A stretch of 64,000 bases of DNA from Roseiarcus sp963758335. Its GTDB lineage: Bacteria > Pseudomonadota > Alphaproteobacteria > Rhizobiales > Beijerinckiaceae. The notes beneath the pieces are model-generated. The model searched no databases, was not told where the DNA came from, and worked only from the letters and a program-made list of their open reading frames with translations. Location of the stretch: NCBI GenBank assembly GCA_963758335.1, contig CAVWVF010000001.1, positions 1,550,001 to 1,614,000 of the forward strand. The letters run 5' to 3'. The translations under genes were made by a program, and so were the position numbers. This document shows, piece by piece, positions 47,437 to 55,262 of this stretch (the first letter of the stretch is position 1; each line of letters starts with the position of its first letter).

Positions 47437-48639
47437 ATGCGTGAAGCCGTCATCGTCTCAACCGCCCGCACGCCGATCGGCAAGGCCTATCGGGGGGCGT
47501 TCAACGATACGCCCGCCCAGACGCTCGGCGGCCATGCGATCGCGCATGCGCTCGCGCGGGCGCATGTCGAAGGCGGCGAGGTCGACGACGTGGTGATGGG
47601 CGCGGCGATGCAGCAGGGCTCGACCGGCTACAATATCGGCCGCCAGTCGGGCTTACGCGCCGGACTTCCGACCAGCGTCGCCGGCATGTCGATCGACCGC
47701 CAATGCGCCTCGGGCCTGATGGCGATCGCGACCGCCGCCAAGGAGATCGTCAACGACGGCATGAGCATTGTCGTCGGCGGCGGACTCGAGTCGATCTCAC
47801 TCGTCCAGAACGACAAGACGAACCGCTACCGCGCCCAGGATCCGTGGCTGGTCGAGCATCGCAACGACGTCTACATGACGATGCTCGAGACCGCCGAAAT
47901 CGTGGCGGAGCGTTACGGGATCCCGCGGGAGCGGCAGGACGAATTCGCGCTCCTGTCGCATTCCCGCACCGCGGCCGCCCAGGCCGGCGGCCGGTTCGAC
48001 GCCGAGATCGTCCCGCTCTCCACGGTGATGAAGGTCGTCGACAAGGCGAGCGGCGCGGTCTCCGACAAGCCCACGACGCTGAAGCACGACGAGGGCGTGC
48101 GGGCCGACACGTCTCTTGCGGGCCTCGCCGGCTTGAAGCCGGTCTTCGCCGACGGCCAGAGGGTCAAGACGGGGGCGTACATTACCGCCGGCAACGCCTC
48201 GCAACTTTCCGACGGCGCCAGCGCCTCCGTGCTGATGGAGGCGAAGCTCGCGAGCCAGCGCAACCTCTCGCCGCTCGGGATCTATCGCGGCATCGCCGTC
48301 GCCGGCTGCGATCCGGACGAGATGGGCATCGGGCCGGTGTTCGCCGTGCCGAAGCTCCTGAAAACGCATGGCCTGAAAATCGACGACATCGGCCTCTGGG
48401 AGCTCAACGAAGCCTTCGCGGTGCAGGTCCTTTACTGCCGCGACCGGCTCGGCATCGACAACGAAAAACTCAACGTCGACGGCGGCGCGATCGCGGTCGG
48501 CCACCCTTACGGCATGAGCGGCTCGCGCCTCACGGGCCACGCGCTGATCGAGGGCAAGCGGCGCGGCGCGCGCTACGTGGTGGTGACCATGTGCGTCGGC
48601 GGCGGCATGGGCGCGGCCGGCCTGTTCGAAGTCGCCTGA
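47437..48639 (+). CDS. Acetyl-CoA acetyltransferase (thiolase)
   Basis: 400 residues of the thiolase family. The nucleophile Cys is in MSIDRQCASGLMAIATAAKE. The His is in LWELNEAFAVQVLY + GGAIAVGHPYGMSGSRLTGH, and the second Cys is in VVTMCVGGGMGAAGLFEVA. It cleaves 3-ketoacyl-CoA with CoA, or condenses two acetyl-CoA. With the upstream hydratase/dehydrogenase it completes a beta-oxidation pair. The ATG lies 9 bases after the DUF559 stop and has an AGGAG site. An insert of a DUF559 cassette between the two partner genes is likely, since such pairs are usually adjacent. Confidence 0.9.
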   Translation: MREAVIVSTARTPIGKAYRGAFNDTPAQTLGGHAIAHALARAHVEGGEVDDVVMGAAMQQGSTGYNIGRQSGLRAGLPTSVAGMSIDRQCASGLMAIATAAKEIVNDGMSIVVGGGLESISLVQNDKTNRYRAQDPWLVEHRNDVYMTMLETAEIVAERYGIPRERQDEFALLSHSRTAAAQAGGRFDAEIVPLSTVMKVVDKASGAVSDKPTTLKHDEGVRADTSLAGLAGLKPVFADGQRVKTGAYITAGNASQLSDGASASVLMEAKLASQRNLSPLGIYRGIAVAGCDPDEMGIGPVFAVPKLLKTHGLKIDDIGLWELNEAFAVQVLYCRDRLGIDNEKLNVDGGAIAVGHPYGMSGSRLTGHALIEGKRRGARYVVVTMCVGGGMGAAGLFEVA

Positions 48640-48688
48640 GCTGGCGAGCCGTGCCCCTTGCGTCAGATGCGATTGGATTGAACCGTCG

Positions 48689-48781
48689 CCGTCATTGCGA
48701 GGAGCGGAGCGACGAAGCAATCCAGCCGCCGAGGGCGCCCGACGTTCCTCTGGATTGCTTCGCTTCGCTCGCAATGACGGG
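48689..48781. repeat. Long palindrome between thiolase and hydrolase genes
   Basis: GTCATTGCGAGGAGCGGAGC + GACGAAGCAATCCAG on the left is matched by CTCTGGATTGCTTCGCTTCG + CTCGCAATGACGGG on the right. It is the same family as the copies at 34761 and 43528. It lies directly upstream of the next gene's start. Confidence 0.85.
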
Positions 48782-48793
48782 TCTAAGGTCCTC

Positions 48794-49723
48794 GTGAACG
48801 ATCCGCACCTCATGGCGCCGCTGGCGGCGTTTCATGGCCTCAAGCCGCCGGCGCCGGCCTGGTTCGTCCGGGCGATCGCGCAAGAGCCGGAGCGGACCTT
48901 CATCGAGGTTGAAGGGGCCAAAGTCGAGACGCTCGCCTGGGGCGAGCGCGGCAAGCCGGGACTAATGTTCCTGCACGGCGGCGCCGCGCACGCCGACTGG
49001 TGGTCGTTCATCGCGCCTTTTTTCGCCCGCGACCATCGCGTCGTCGCCTCGACCTTCACCGGCATGGGGCGGTCGGGGTGGCGCGAGGCCTACAGGTTCG
49101 AGCAATTCGTGCACGAGGCGCGCGAGGCGGGCCGCTTGGGCGGCGCGTTCGACGCCGGGGCGCCCGTCGTGGTCGGCCATTCGTTCGGCGGCCGGGCCGC
49201 GTTGGGTCTTGCGCGCGATTTTGGCGACGAACTTGCGGGCGCGGTGATGGTCGATCCGCCCTTCTTCGCGCCCCAGAACATGCGTCCGCCCTCCCCGCCT
49301 CGACCGACCAAGGCGCGCCGCGTCCAGCATTCGCTGTCGGCGATCGTGGCGCGTTTCCGCCTGATGCCGCCTCAGCCCTGCGACAATCTCTTCATTCTCG
49401 ACCACATCGCGCGGCGCTCGGCGCACGAGGTGGTCGACCCGGAGGGCAAGCCCGGATGGGCGCTCTGCTTCGATCCCCATTTCTGGGAAAAATTCACCCG
49501 GATCGACACGCTTGCGATCGTCGCGGGCGCCCGGTGCCCGCTCGTTCGCGGCGCGAAGTCGCAGCTCTTCCAGCCCGTCGACGCCGCCTACCTCATGAGC
49601 CTCCTCGCGCCGGGCTCGCCTTCCGTCGAAATCCCCGAGGCCGAACACCACGTGATGATCGACCAGCCGCTCGCTTTCGTCTCCGCGCTGCGGGCGCTGC
49701 TGGCGGCGTGGCCGGGGAAATGA
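48794..49723 (+). CDS. Alpha/beta hydrolase
   Basis: About 309 residues (GTG at 48794) or 303 (ATG at 48812). The fold is shown by LMFLHGGAAHADWWSFIAPF, GMGRSGWREAYRFEQFVHEA, the nucleophile elbow VVVGHSFGGRAALGLARDFG, and a C-terminal His in EIPEAEHHVMIDQPLAF. The acid residue is not certain. The open frame extends upstream through the palindrome at 48689-48781, which is not native coding sequence, so a start after it was chosen. The substrate is unknown. It is convergent with the interrupted ferritin-like gene. Confidence 0.8.
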   Translation: MNDPHLMAPLAAFHGLKPPAPAWFVRAIAQEPERTFIEVEGAKVETLAWGERGKPGLMFLHGGAAHADWWSFIAPFFARDHRVVASTFTGMGRSGWREAYRFEQFVHEAREAGRLGGAFDAGAPVVVGHSFGGRAALGLARDFGDELAGAVMVDPPFFAPQNMRPPSPPRPTKARRVQHSLSAIVARFRLMPPQPCDNLFILDHIARRSAHEVVDPEGKPGWALCFDPHFWEKFTRIDTLAIVAGARCPLVRGAKSQLFQPVDAAYLMSLLAPGSPSVEIPEAEHHVMIDQPLAFVSALRALLAAWPGK

Positions 49724-50953
49724 GGGCGGCAGCCGAAGGCTCCGAGAACAGGGCAAGATTCGCTGCCGCAGGGAATTTTTTCCATTCCGGCCGCTATGGT
49801 CCCGACGAACTTCCTGATGGTGTCGGACACATCGGCGATCGTTGCAGCCAAACAAGAATGAGCTTGATCGGATTTCCGGCGGATGGAATCGGACCCCCGG
49901 AGATGGCCGGTACGGACAAGAGACCACGACGCTTGAAGGCGCCGTGGCAGCCTGAATTCAGGCGCTTCCGCGCCAGTCCAATATCAGCACTGACGCGTCG
50001 CCGCATCCGCTTGGCTTGCCAGTCCGAGCAGCAATTGCGTGAAGGCTGGCGACTGGCCGATGAAAAGCCCATCGGCAATGAGACCGTTTATGGCGCCCAC
50101 AGCATTTATTCCCCCCATTGGCGACGTCGGCCGGATCACCGCGCAACGCGGCAGATTGGGACTGATGAATTCGCACGGGACGGGGAAGATTAAGTTCGTC
50201 TGTAGAAGCGGGTTCGGCGGCGAGTTGAAGTTTGGAAACGTCAAATGGTTGGTCGGATCGGTCAGCGGAGCGATCGGCGGCTGCACCCCGTTGCCCGAGA
50301 AATCCACCCATTCCAGGAAGTGACAGATCTCGTCGCCACCAATGCTGAGAGTGATTTTCAGGACCTCGGCGTTCGATACTTGCTGGCTGAGCGTCGCGTA
50401 AAGGCTCGTACCGGCCTGCTCGATGAAACCGAAGTGAAATGCGGCGGTGTTGGCGATCGCCTGGATGTGGTCTCGCGGGCCAAAATCGGCGTTCGTCCTC
50501 GGGATTGCGGGAAACCTGCCAGCAAACAACGCGGGAAGGGCTTGGGGGAACTCGTTGCCGAGATTATCGGGGTTGGTGACGCTGCGGTAGCGGACATACC
50601 AGCTCGTATCGACGCTGAGCTCCATGAGGTTGGTGAGCCGGCCGATCTGCTGAGCCCCTGTCGCCCGGCTGCTCGGCAGAGTCCGGAAGCCATCGAGGTT
50701 GACCGGCTCCGCGCCGATAGAAGTCAGGTATGCGTTCAGAAAGCGGGCGTGGCTGTGCTCGTCAAGGGTGTTGCTGGAGATATTCTGGGAGCCATCGGAA
50801 TCGAGTTTTTGCAGAGCGAGCTGATATGGATTCTGCGTTCCCGAGGAAAGCCCACCGAGTTCGGCATATTGCTGCCAAAGATCGGCTTCGACGAGTTCCG
50901 CTGCTGCAAGGAGTCGCAGTATTGCAATATCGCCCTTGGTCGGGCTCGGGCTA

Positions 50954-52067
50954 AGCAAACTCCGTCAGCTTGACCAACGATTCTCAGGTGTGATTCGGTC
51001 TTCGCGTTGATTCGCGGAGGCGGGCATGGCGGGCAAATCTCGGGTGACGGCGGGTGAGGAGCAGCGCAACGCGCTGCTGACATTGGCCCATTCACGTGAC
51101 CGCGGCGAGGCTGATCGGGCGCGGGCGATATTGCTGACGTTGTCGGGATGGACCAGCCCGCGCATTGCGGAAGCCTTCGGCGTGCGCGAAGACACGGTGC
51201 GTCTGTGGCGCAGCGAGTTCGCGCACGGCGGTGTCGAGGCGTTGGAGGCGACCGTGGCGCCCGGCCCGCCACCGGTAGAGAGCGAAGCCGCGCTGCGTGT
51301 CGTCGCGCCCCCGTCGCCGACCGGCCCAACTGGACGATCCCGCGCCTCATGGCCGAGATCGAGGCGCGTGAGGGCGTCAAGATCGGCAAGTCGCAGTTGT
51401 CCAAGGCGTTGCGAAAAAAAACTTCCGTTGGCGGCGGCCCCGGCACACGCTGAAAGGCCGCCAGATTGCCGAGGAGATCGAGCGCGTGGGACTGCGCCTT
51501 CAACTGCGCAAGGCTCAGGCCGAAGCCGGTGACATCATCCTCCTCTACGGCGACGAGAGCGAGGCCCTGACGCACCCTTATCTGGCGCGGGCCTGGGCCT
51601 TGCGCGGGGCGGACCTGCGGGTGCCGGCGCCAGGAAAGGCCAAGAAAGTGGCGATGATCGGCTCGCTCGATCATGTCACGCGCCAGTTGATTGTGCATAC
51701 GAGCCCGACCAAGCGCAGCAGCGACTTCATCGCTCACCTCGAGCAGCTCGACCTCCTGTACGGTCCCCAACCGGGACGGGCAATCAAACCGGTCGTGCTG
51801 GTCGAGGACAACGGGCCGATCCATGTCAGCAAGCTCACTCTCGAGGCCCTCGAGGCGCGCAAACACTGGCTCACCGTCGAGTGGCTGCCGAAATACGCAC
51901 CCGAACTCAACGATATCGAGGTTGTCTGGCACGACCTCAAGGCGCATCATCTGGCCCATCAGACCTTTGCTGACGGCGACGCCCTCGACCGCGCAATCCA
52001 CGCAGCTGTGGCCGCGCTGAACCAGGAGCGAACCGTCAATCCGTTGGTCATTCAAAGAATCTCTGCT
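50954..52067 (+). mobile_element. IS630-family element inserted in the ferritin-like gene
   Basis: Both ends begin AGCA and share TGACCAACG about 19 bases in. The left end starts AGCAAACTCCGTCAGCTTGA; the reverse complement of the right end starts AGCAGAGATTCTTTGAATGA. A TA lies on each side (50952-50953 and 52068-52069), the known IS630 target. The element is 1114 bp. The host gene reads through in frame when the element and one TA are removed, which confirms both boundaries. Confidence 0.9.
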
Positions 52068-52070
52068 TAG
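51026..52070 (+). pseudogene. IS630-family transposase, frameshifted
   Basis: Three frame segments make one transposase. The HTH half is AGEEQRNALLTLAHSRDRGE, SGWTSPRIAEAFGVREDTVR. The middle is ADRPNWTIPRLMAEIEAREG, VKIGKSQLSKALRKK. The DDE half is NFRWRRPRHTLKGRQIAEEI, LLYGDESEALTHPYLARAWA, VVLVEDNGPIHVSKL, WLPKYAPELNDIEVVWHDLK. The second junction is at a run of eight A, where a minus-one slip would give RKKNFRWRRPRHT, as known for IS630-type elements. The first junction (about 51308) is a plain one-base loss in a C run. The TAG stop is formed by the target-site TA plus one host base. Confidence 0.85.
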
Positions 52071-52299
52071 ACAAAGCGGATGCGCCCGATGCGCCCGCCG
52101 CGAGCGCGGCGCCCGCGAGTGCGCCGGTCTTCAATAAGCTACGCCGGTCAGGTCGATGTTCATTCAACATATAACCCTCCTGTTACGTGCGATCGGCTTC
52201 TCCCGTAATCTTTCCTGCGACGGGAAAGCCGCGGTTAACACTTGGCCTGCAAATTTGTCGTCGCGATGTCGATCCCGTCGCCGAATAGGACCTGCTCAG

Positions 52300-52768
52300 G
52301 ATCGCGTTCGTCTGGCGGGCGCCGGTTCGGCCGGCGTGGCTCCTGCTCGAGAGGATCGGTTCGACCTGATCATCCTCGACCGCGTGCTGCCGGGTCACTC
52401 CAGCCTGACGACGATCGAATCCGACGTGCGCTCGCTTCCCAGCGCGCCGGGCGCAGGCGATCGGGTCGGACAATCTGGTCTACAAATACATCCCCATCCA
52501 CATCGCGGAGGGAATCGAGGCCAGCGAATTCGTCGACGCGCCTGTTCCCGTAGCGCTCGACATGATCGTCGGCGCGGGCCTCATCGCCGTGGCGCGCATC
52601 TCCGCCGGCCGCGCCGACGAGGCCTACCTCGGCGCGATGCTGTCAGCGCTCGCCCGTTCGCTCGGCCTCGACCAAAGCCGCACGGAAGCGCTCCTCTCCG
52701 AACCCATCGCCCCCCTAGAGCTCGATGGCTCGCCAATCGGCTTGCCGGGCGCAATCTCCACGGCTTGA
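52300..52768 (+). pseudogene. Response-regulator-like remnant and unknown C-terminal part
   Basis: At about 52330-52420 the plus strand reads DRFDLIILDRVLPGHSSLTT, the phospho-acceptor region of a receiver domain (Asp in ILDRVLPG). From about 52470 another frame reads SDNLVYKYIPIHIAEGIEAS, VPVALDMIVGAGLIAVARIS, RADEAYLGAMLSALARSLGL, ending at 52768. The second part looks like real protein but I do not recognise it. Whether both belonged to one gene is unclear. No start codon for the whole is visible. Confidence 0.4.
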
Positions 52769-52856
52769 ACAAAACAAGAACAATTTCTTGGAGTCCGGCG
52801 GAATCCGTGGTAGTGTCCCTTTATCGGCCGATCCCAAGGCGTCCGGAGACTTGAGC

Positions 52857-53336
52857 ATGACCGAAGAACCCGCATCCCCCTCTCAGCGCGACGAGGCGCG
52901 GGCGCTCGCGAAGGAGGGCCGGACGAAAGGCTTCGAGCGGCGGGGGGCCGTTTTTGATCTCTTCGTTTCCGGCTTTTCCCACCAGCAGATCGCGAAGGCG
53001 CTCGAGGTGAGCACGGCCACCGTCCGGCGCATCATCGACACCGCCGTCGCCGAGCGGCGGCTCGACGCGCCCGAGCGCTTCGCCCGCGTGCGAGCGCTCT
53101 CGCATGCCGACTTCAAGCTCGCGCAGGGCGACATCCGGGCCTTCGCGGCGTACCTGAAGATCGTCGACGCCCTCGACCGCTATCACGGGCTGACCGCGCG
53201 AGGTCTTCCTTTCCGCCCGGCGGAACTCGAAGCGGTCCTCTCCGCGCCGCCGCCGCTCGCGCTTCCCCCCGCCTCGCCGACCGACCCGGACTCCGCGGAA
53301 GTTGCAGATTTCGGATTTCGGCGCCTAACGCGTTGA
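52857..53336 (+). CDS. Small helix-turn-helix protein
   Basis: About 159 residues with a predicted helix-turn-helix (FDLFVSGFSHQQIAKALEVS then TATVRRIIDTAVAERR, about 35-75) and a helical region (LKIVDALDRYHGL). The fold suggests a small DNA-binding protein of the kind seen in phage or IS surroundings; I cannot name the family. The C-terminus becomes Pro/Ala-rich and its last residues (ADFGFRRLTR) come from a repeated sequence that occurs again at 55203, so the native end may be earlier. Confidence 0.55.
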   Translation: MTEEPASPSQRDEARALAKEGRTKGFERRGAVFDLFVSGFSHQQIAKALEVSTATVRRIIDTAVAERRLDAPERFARVRALSHADFKLAQGDIRAFAAYLKIVDALDRYHGLTARGLPFRPAELEAVLSAPPPLALPPASPTDPDSAEVADFGFRRLTR

Positions 53337-53467
53337 AGCCGCTCGCGACGCGACGGATTCGGGCAGCGGCCTGTAGGGCGCGGTCGTTGACCGCGCCTTC
53401 CGCGCTCAACGAGCGCGGCTACAATGGCCGGCCCGCCGCAAGATGCCGCGGAAGTTTCAGATTTCGG

Positions 53468-55202
53468 GTAACCGTGGCGAATTTCCGGGCGGCGTTAGCT
53501 TGGGGCGGGCCTGACGAGAGTTGCGAGATCGGGGATTTCGGGGCCTGGAATGGCGAGGCGAGCGGCGAGATAGTCGAAGAAGGGGATTTTGAGCTTCCTG
53601 CAGGTCTTGGCGAGCCCGAGCATGACGTCGCGGGCGTCGCGGCCTCTGTCGCTGAGGGTCCCGCCGGAGATTTTGCGCTTGGTGACGAAGACGCGGATGT
53701 CGTTTTCCGAGGCGTTGGTGTGCAGCGGAATATGGGGATGGTCGAGGACGCGCAAGAGATCGTCCTTGAGGCGAAAGAGGCGCCTGAGCAGGCTGTCGAG
53801 GGTGGCGTAGCCGGTTCTGGAGCGGTTGAAGATGCGGTCGAACTGCGCCCGCAAACGCTCGGCTTTCTCGAGGCTCGGGGCGAGCTTGTATTCTTTTAAG
53901 GCGCGATAGAACCACCAGATCATGCGCCGTGCGACCTCGATCGCGTTGCGCTGCTTGTCGTTGGCGGGGATGAGCTTGTGGACCAGGCGTTCGGCGTGCA
54001 CGCAGCACAAGGCGTGTTCGCCGACGCGGAACTGGCCGGCGCCGTCTGACACGACGATGGCTTGGCCGAGCAGGCCTTGCTCGCGAACGGCGCCCCACAG
54101 AGCACCCTCGCTGGCGACCCGCACCGGATCGGGGGTGATCCTGAGATCGGCGAATCCGAGCGCGTTCAGATGGCTCGTCCAGTCTTCGTGAGACGCAAAA
54201 AGCCGCGTCGGATGGCCCGCGAGCGTGTCGATGAGGCTGAGGCTCAGATTGCAAGCCCGCATGTAGACGAGCGCCGCCTCGTTGACCACGTAAGAGGCCG
54301 CGCCGCCCAGGAGATTGCGCAGGAACGCCAGGCGGGACTTGCTCGGGCCGGTTCGAAACGTGGTGAAGCTGTCGGAACCGATCTGGGTCGTCACGCCGCT
54401 CTTGCCTCGATGGCGGGCGCCGGTGTCGTCGACCGTGACGAAGGAAGCGCTGCTCAATCCGGTCTTCAGCACCTCGGCGTCCTCAGCGCGGAACGTCTCG
54501 AGCTTGGCGGCCAGCAGGCGCACCACCTGGCGTTTCGAAATCACCACGCCGACGCCGTTCAGCAGCGCCAGAATCCGCTCGCAGGTCATCTGTCCCTGAA
54601 AGTGCAGCATCAAGATCAGGCGCTGAAGATGCGGGCCATAGCCACCGACGATCCCGGGATCGAGCGGCGCGATCAGAGTCTTCCCATCCGGCGTTTGCCA
54701 GCGCTCGCGCCGATAGCGGGTCACCAAAGGATTCAGAACCAAGTCCTGAACGACGATCTCTTCGTAGCCCTTGTGGCGGGAACCCGCTGGCGCGTCGACC
54801 TTCACCTCGATGGTTTGCGTGACCGTCAGCTTGTCCAGGTTGCTGCCGCGCCGCTGCGTCGACCGCCCGCCCTTGGGCGCGTTCGCTTGCGAATCCGGTC
54901 GGTCCGTCGCCTTGTCCATCCCCGAGGGTTTCTGCGGCGGCCGCGGCGGCAGTTTCTTCAATCGCGCCAGTTCGTCCTTGACCGCCTGATGCTCGACCCT
55001 CAGCTTGGCCAACGCCCCGCTCACCTTCTCGTACTCCGCCTGAAAGCGGGTCACTTCGCCAATCAAAGTGCGAACCAGGCCGATGAGCTCGGCCGGCGTC
55101 ATGCGCTCAAGCGGATCACCCAAATCAACGGACATCCCCAGCTTAAATCATACTTTCCGACGCTTGACTCCCCCCTTCCGCCCGGAAATTTGCCCCGATT
55201 AC
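53468..55202 (-). mobile_element. IS66-family element, single-gene type
   Basis: The ends are imperfect 25-bp inverted repeats. The left starts GTAACCGTGGCGAATTTCCG and the reverse complement of the right starts GTAATCGGGGCAAATTTCCG. An 8-bp duplication GATTTCGG flanks it (53460-53467 and 55203-55210), the length known for IS66. The element is 1735 bp and holds one transposase gene without the tnpA/tnpB helpers of classical IS66, so it is of the ISBst12 type. It is inserted in the second of two tandem copies of a GATTTCGGCGCCTAACGCGT repeat (the first at about 53314). Confidence 0.9.
53495..55135 (-). CDS. IS66-family transposase (TnpC type)
   Basis: 546 residues with an N-terminal coiled coil (TRFQAEYEKVSGALAKLRVE). 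A zinc-finger-like linker region is largely missing, and the IS66 core follows: LILMLHFQGQMTCERILALL, SFVTVDDTGARHRGKSGVTT (first Asp), QAIVVSDGAGQFRVGEHALC (second Asp), ASENDIRVFVTKRKISGG (Glu in the SEN motif). The reading frame is intact, and the element ends and duplication are clean, so it may still move. Confidence 0.9.
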   Translation of the reverse strand: MSVDLGDPLERMTPAELIGLVRTLIGEVTRFQAEYEKVSGALAKLRVEHQAVKDELARLKKLPPRPPQKPSGMDKATDRPDSQANAPKGGRSTQRRGSNLDKLTVTQTIEVKVDAPAGSRHKGYEEIVVQDLVLNPLVTRYRRERWQTPDGKTLIAPLDPGIVGGYGPHLQRLILMLHFQGQMTCERILALLNGVGVVISKRQVVRLLAAKLETFRAEDAEVLKTGLSSASFVTVDDTGARHRGKSGVTTQIGSDSFTTFRTGPSKSRLAFLRNLLGGAASYVVNEAALVYMRACNLSLSLIDTLAGHPTRLFASHEDWTSHLNALGFADLRITPDPVRVASEGALWGAVREQGLLGQAIVVSDGAGQFRVGEHALCCVHAERLVHKLIPANDKQRNAIEVARRMIWWFYRALKEYKLAPSLEKAERLRAQFDRIFNRSRTGYATLDSLLRRLFRLKDDLLRVLDHPHIPLHTNASENDIRVFVTKRKISGGTLSDRGRDARDVMLGLAKTCRKLKIPFFDYLAARLAIPGPEIPDLATLVRPAPS

Positions 55203-55262
55203 GATTTCGGCGCCTAACGCGTTGAAATCGCATACGAGGCAACGGATTCTCCGGCGCGCCCG

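Larger units (their letters stand above)
49984..52170 (-). pseudogene. Tat-exported ferritin-like protein, split by IS630
   Basis: The 3' part (50951-49984) encodes about 320 residues of a ferritin-like domain protein (AILRLLAAAELVEADLWQQY, TLDEHSHARFLNAYLTSIGA, SIGGDEICHFLEWVDFSGNG). Its 5' part lies beyond the IS at 52170-52068 and encodes a Tat signal peptide (MLNEHRPDRRSLLKTGALAG, AALAAGASGASAL), preceded by GGAGGG. Removing 50954-52067 and one TA joins the two in one frame as GASALSSPSPTKGDIA. Ferritin_2-type proteins are exported di-iron-fold proteins of uncertain role. As it stands the gene makes no exported product. Confidence 0.85.

Noticed and set aside
49588..49851. 87-residue ORF starting MAATIADVSDTIRKFVGT
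   Set aside because: The first 20 residues look protein-like, but the rest is antisense to the hydrolase gene and there is no ribosome site or domain.
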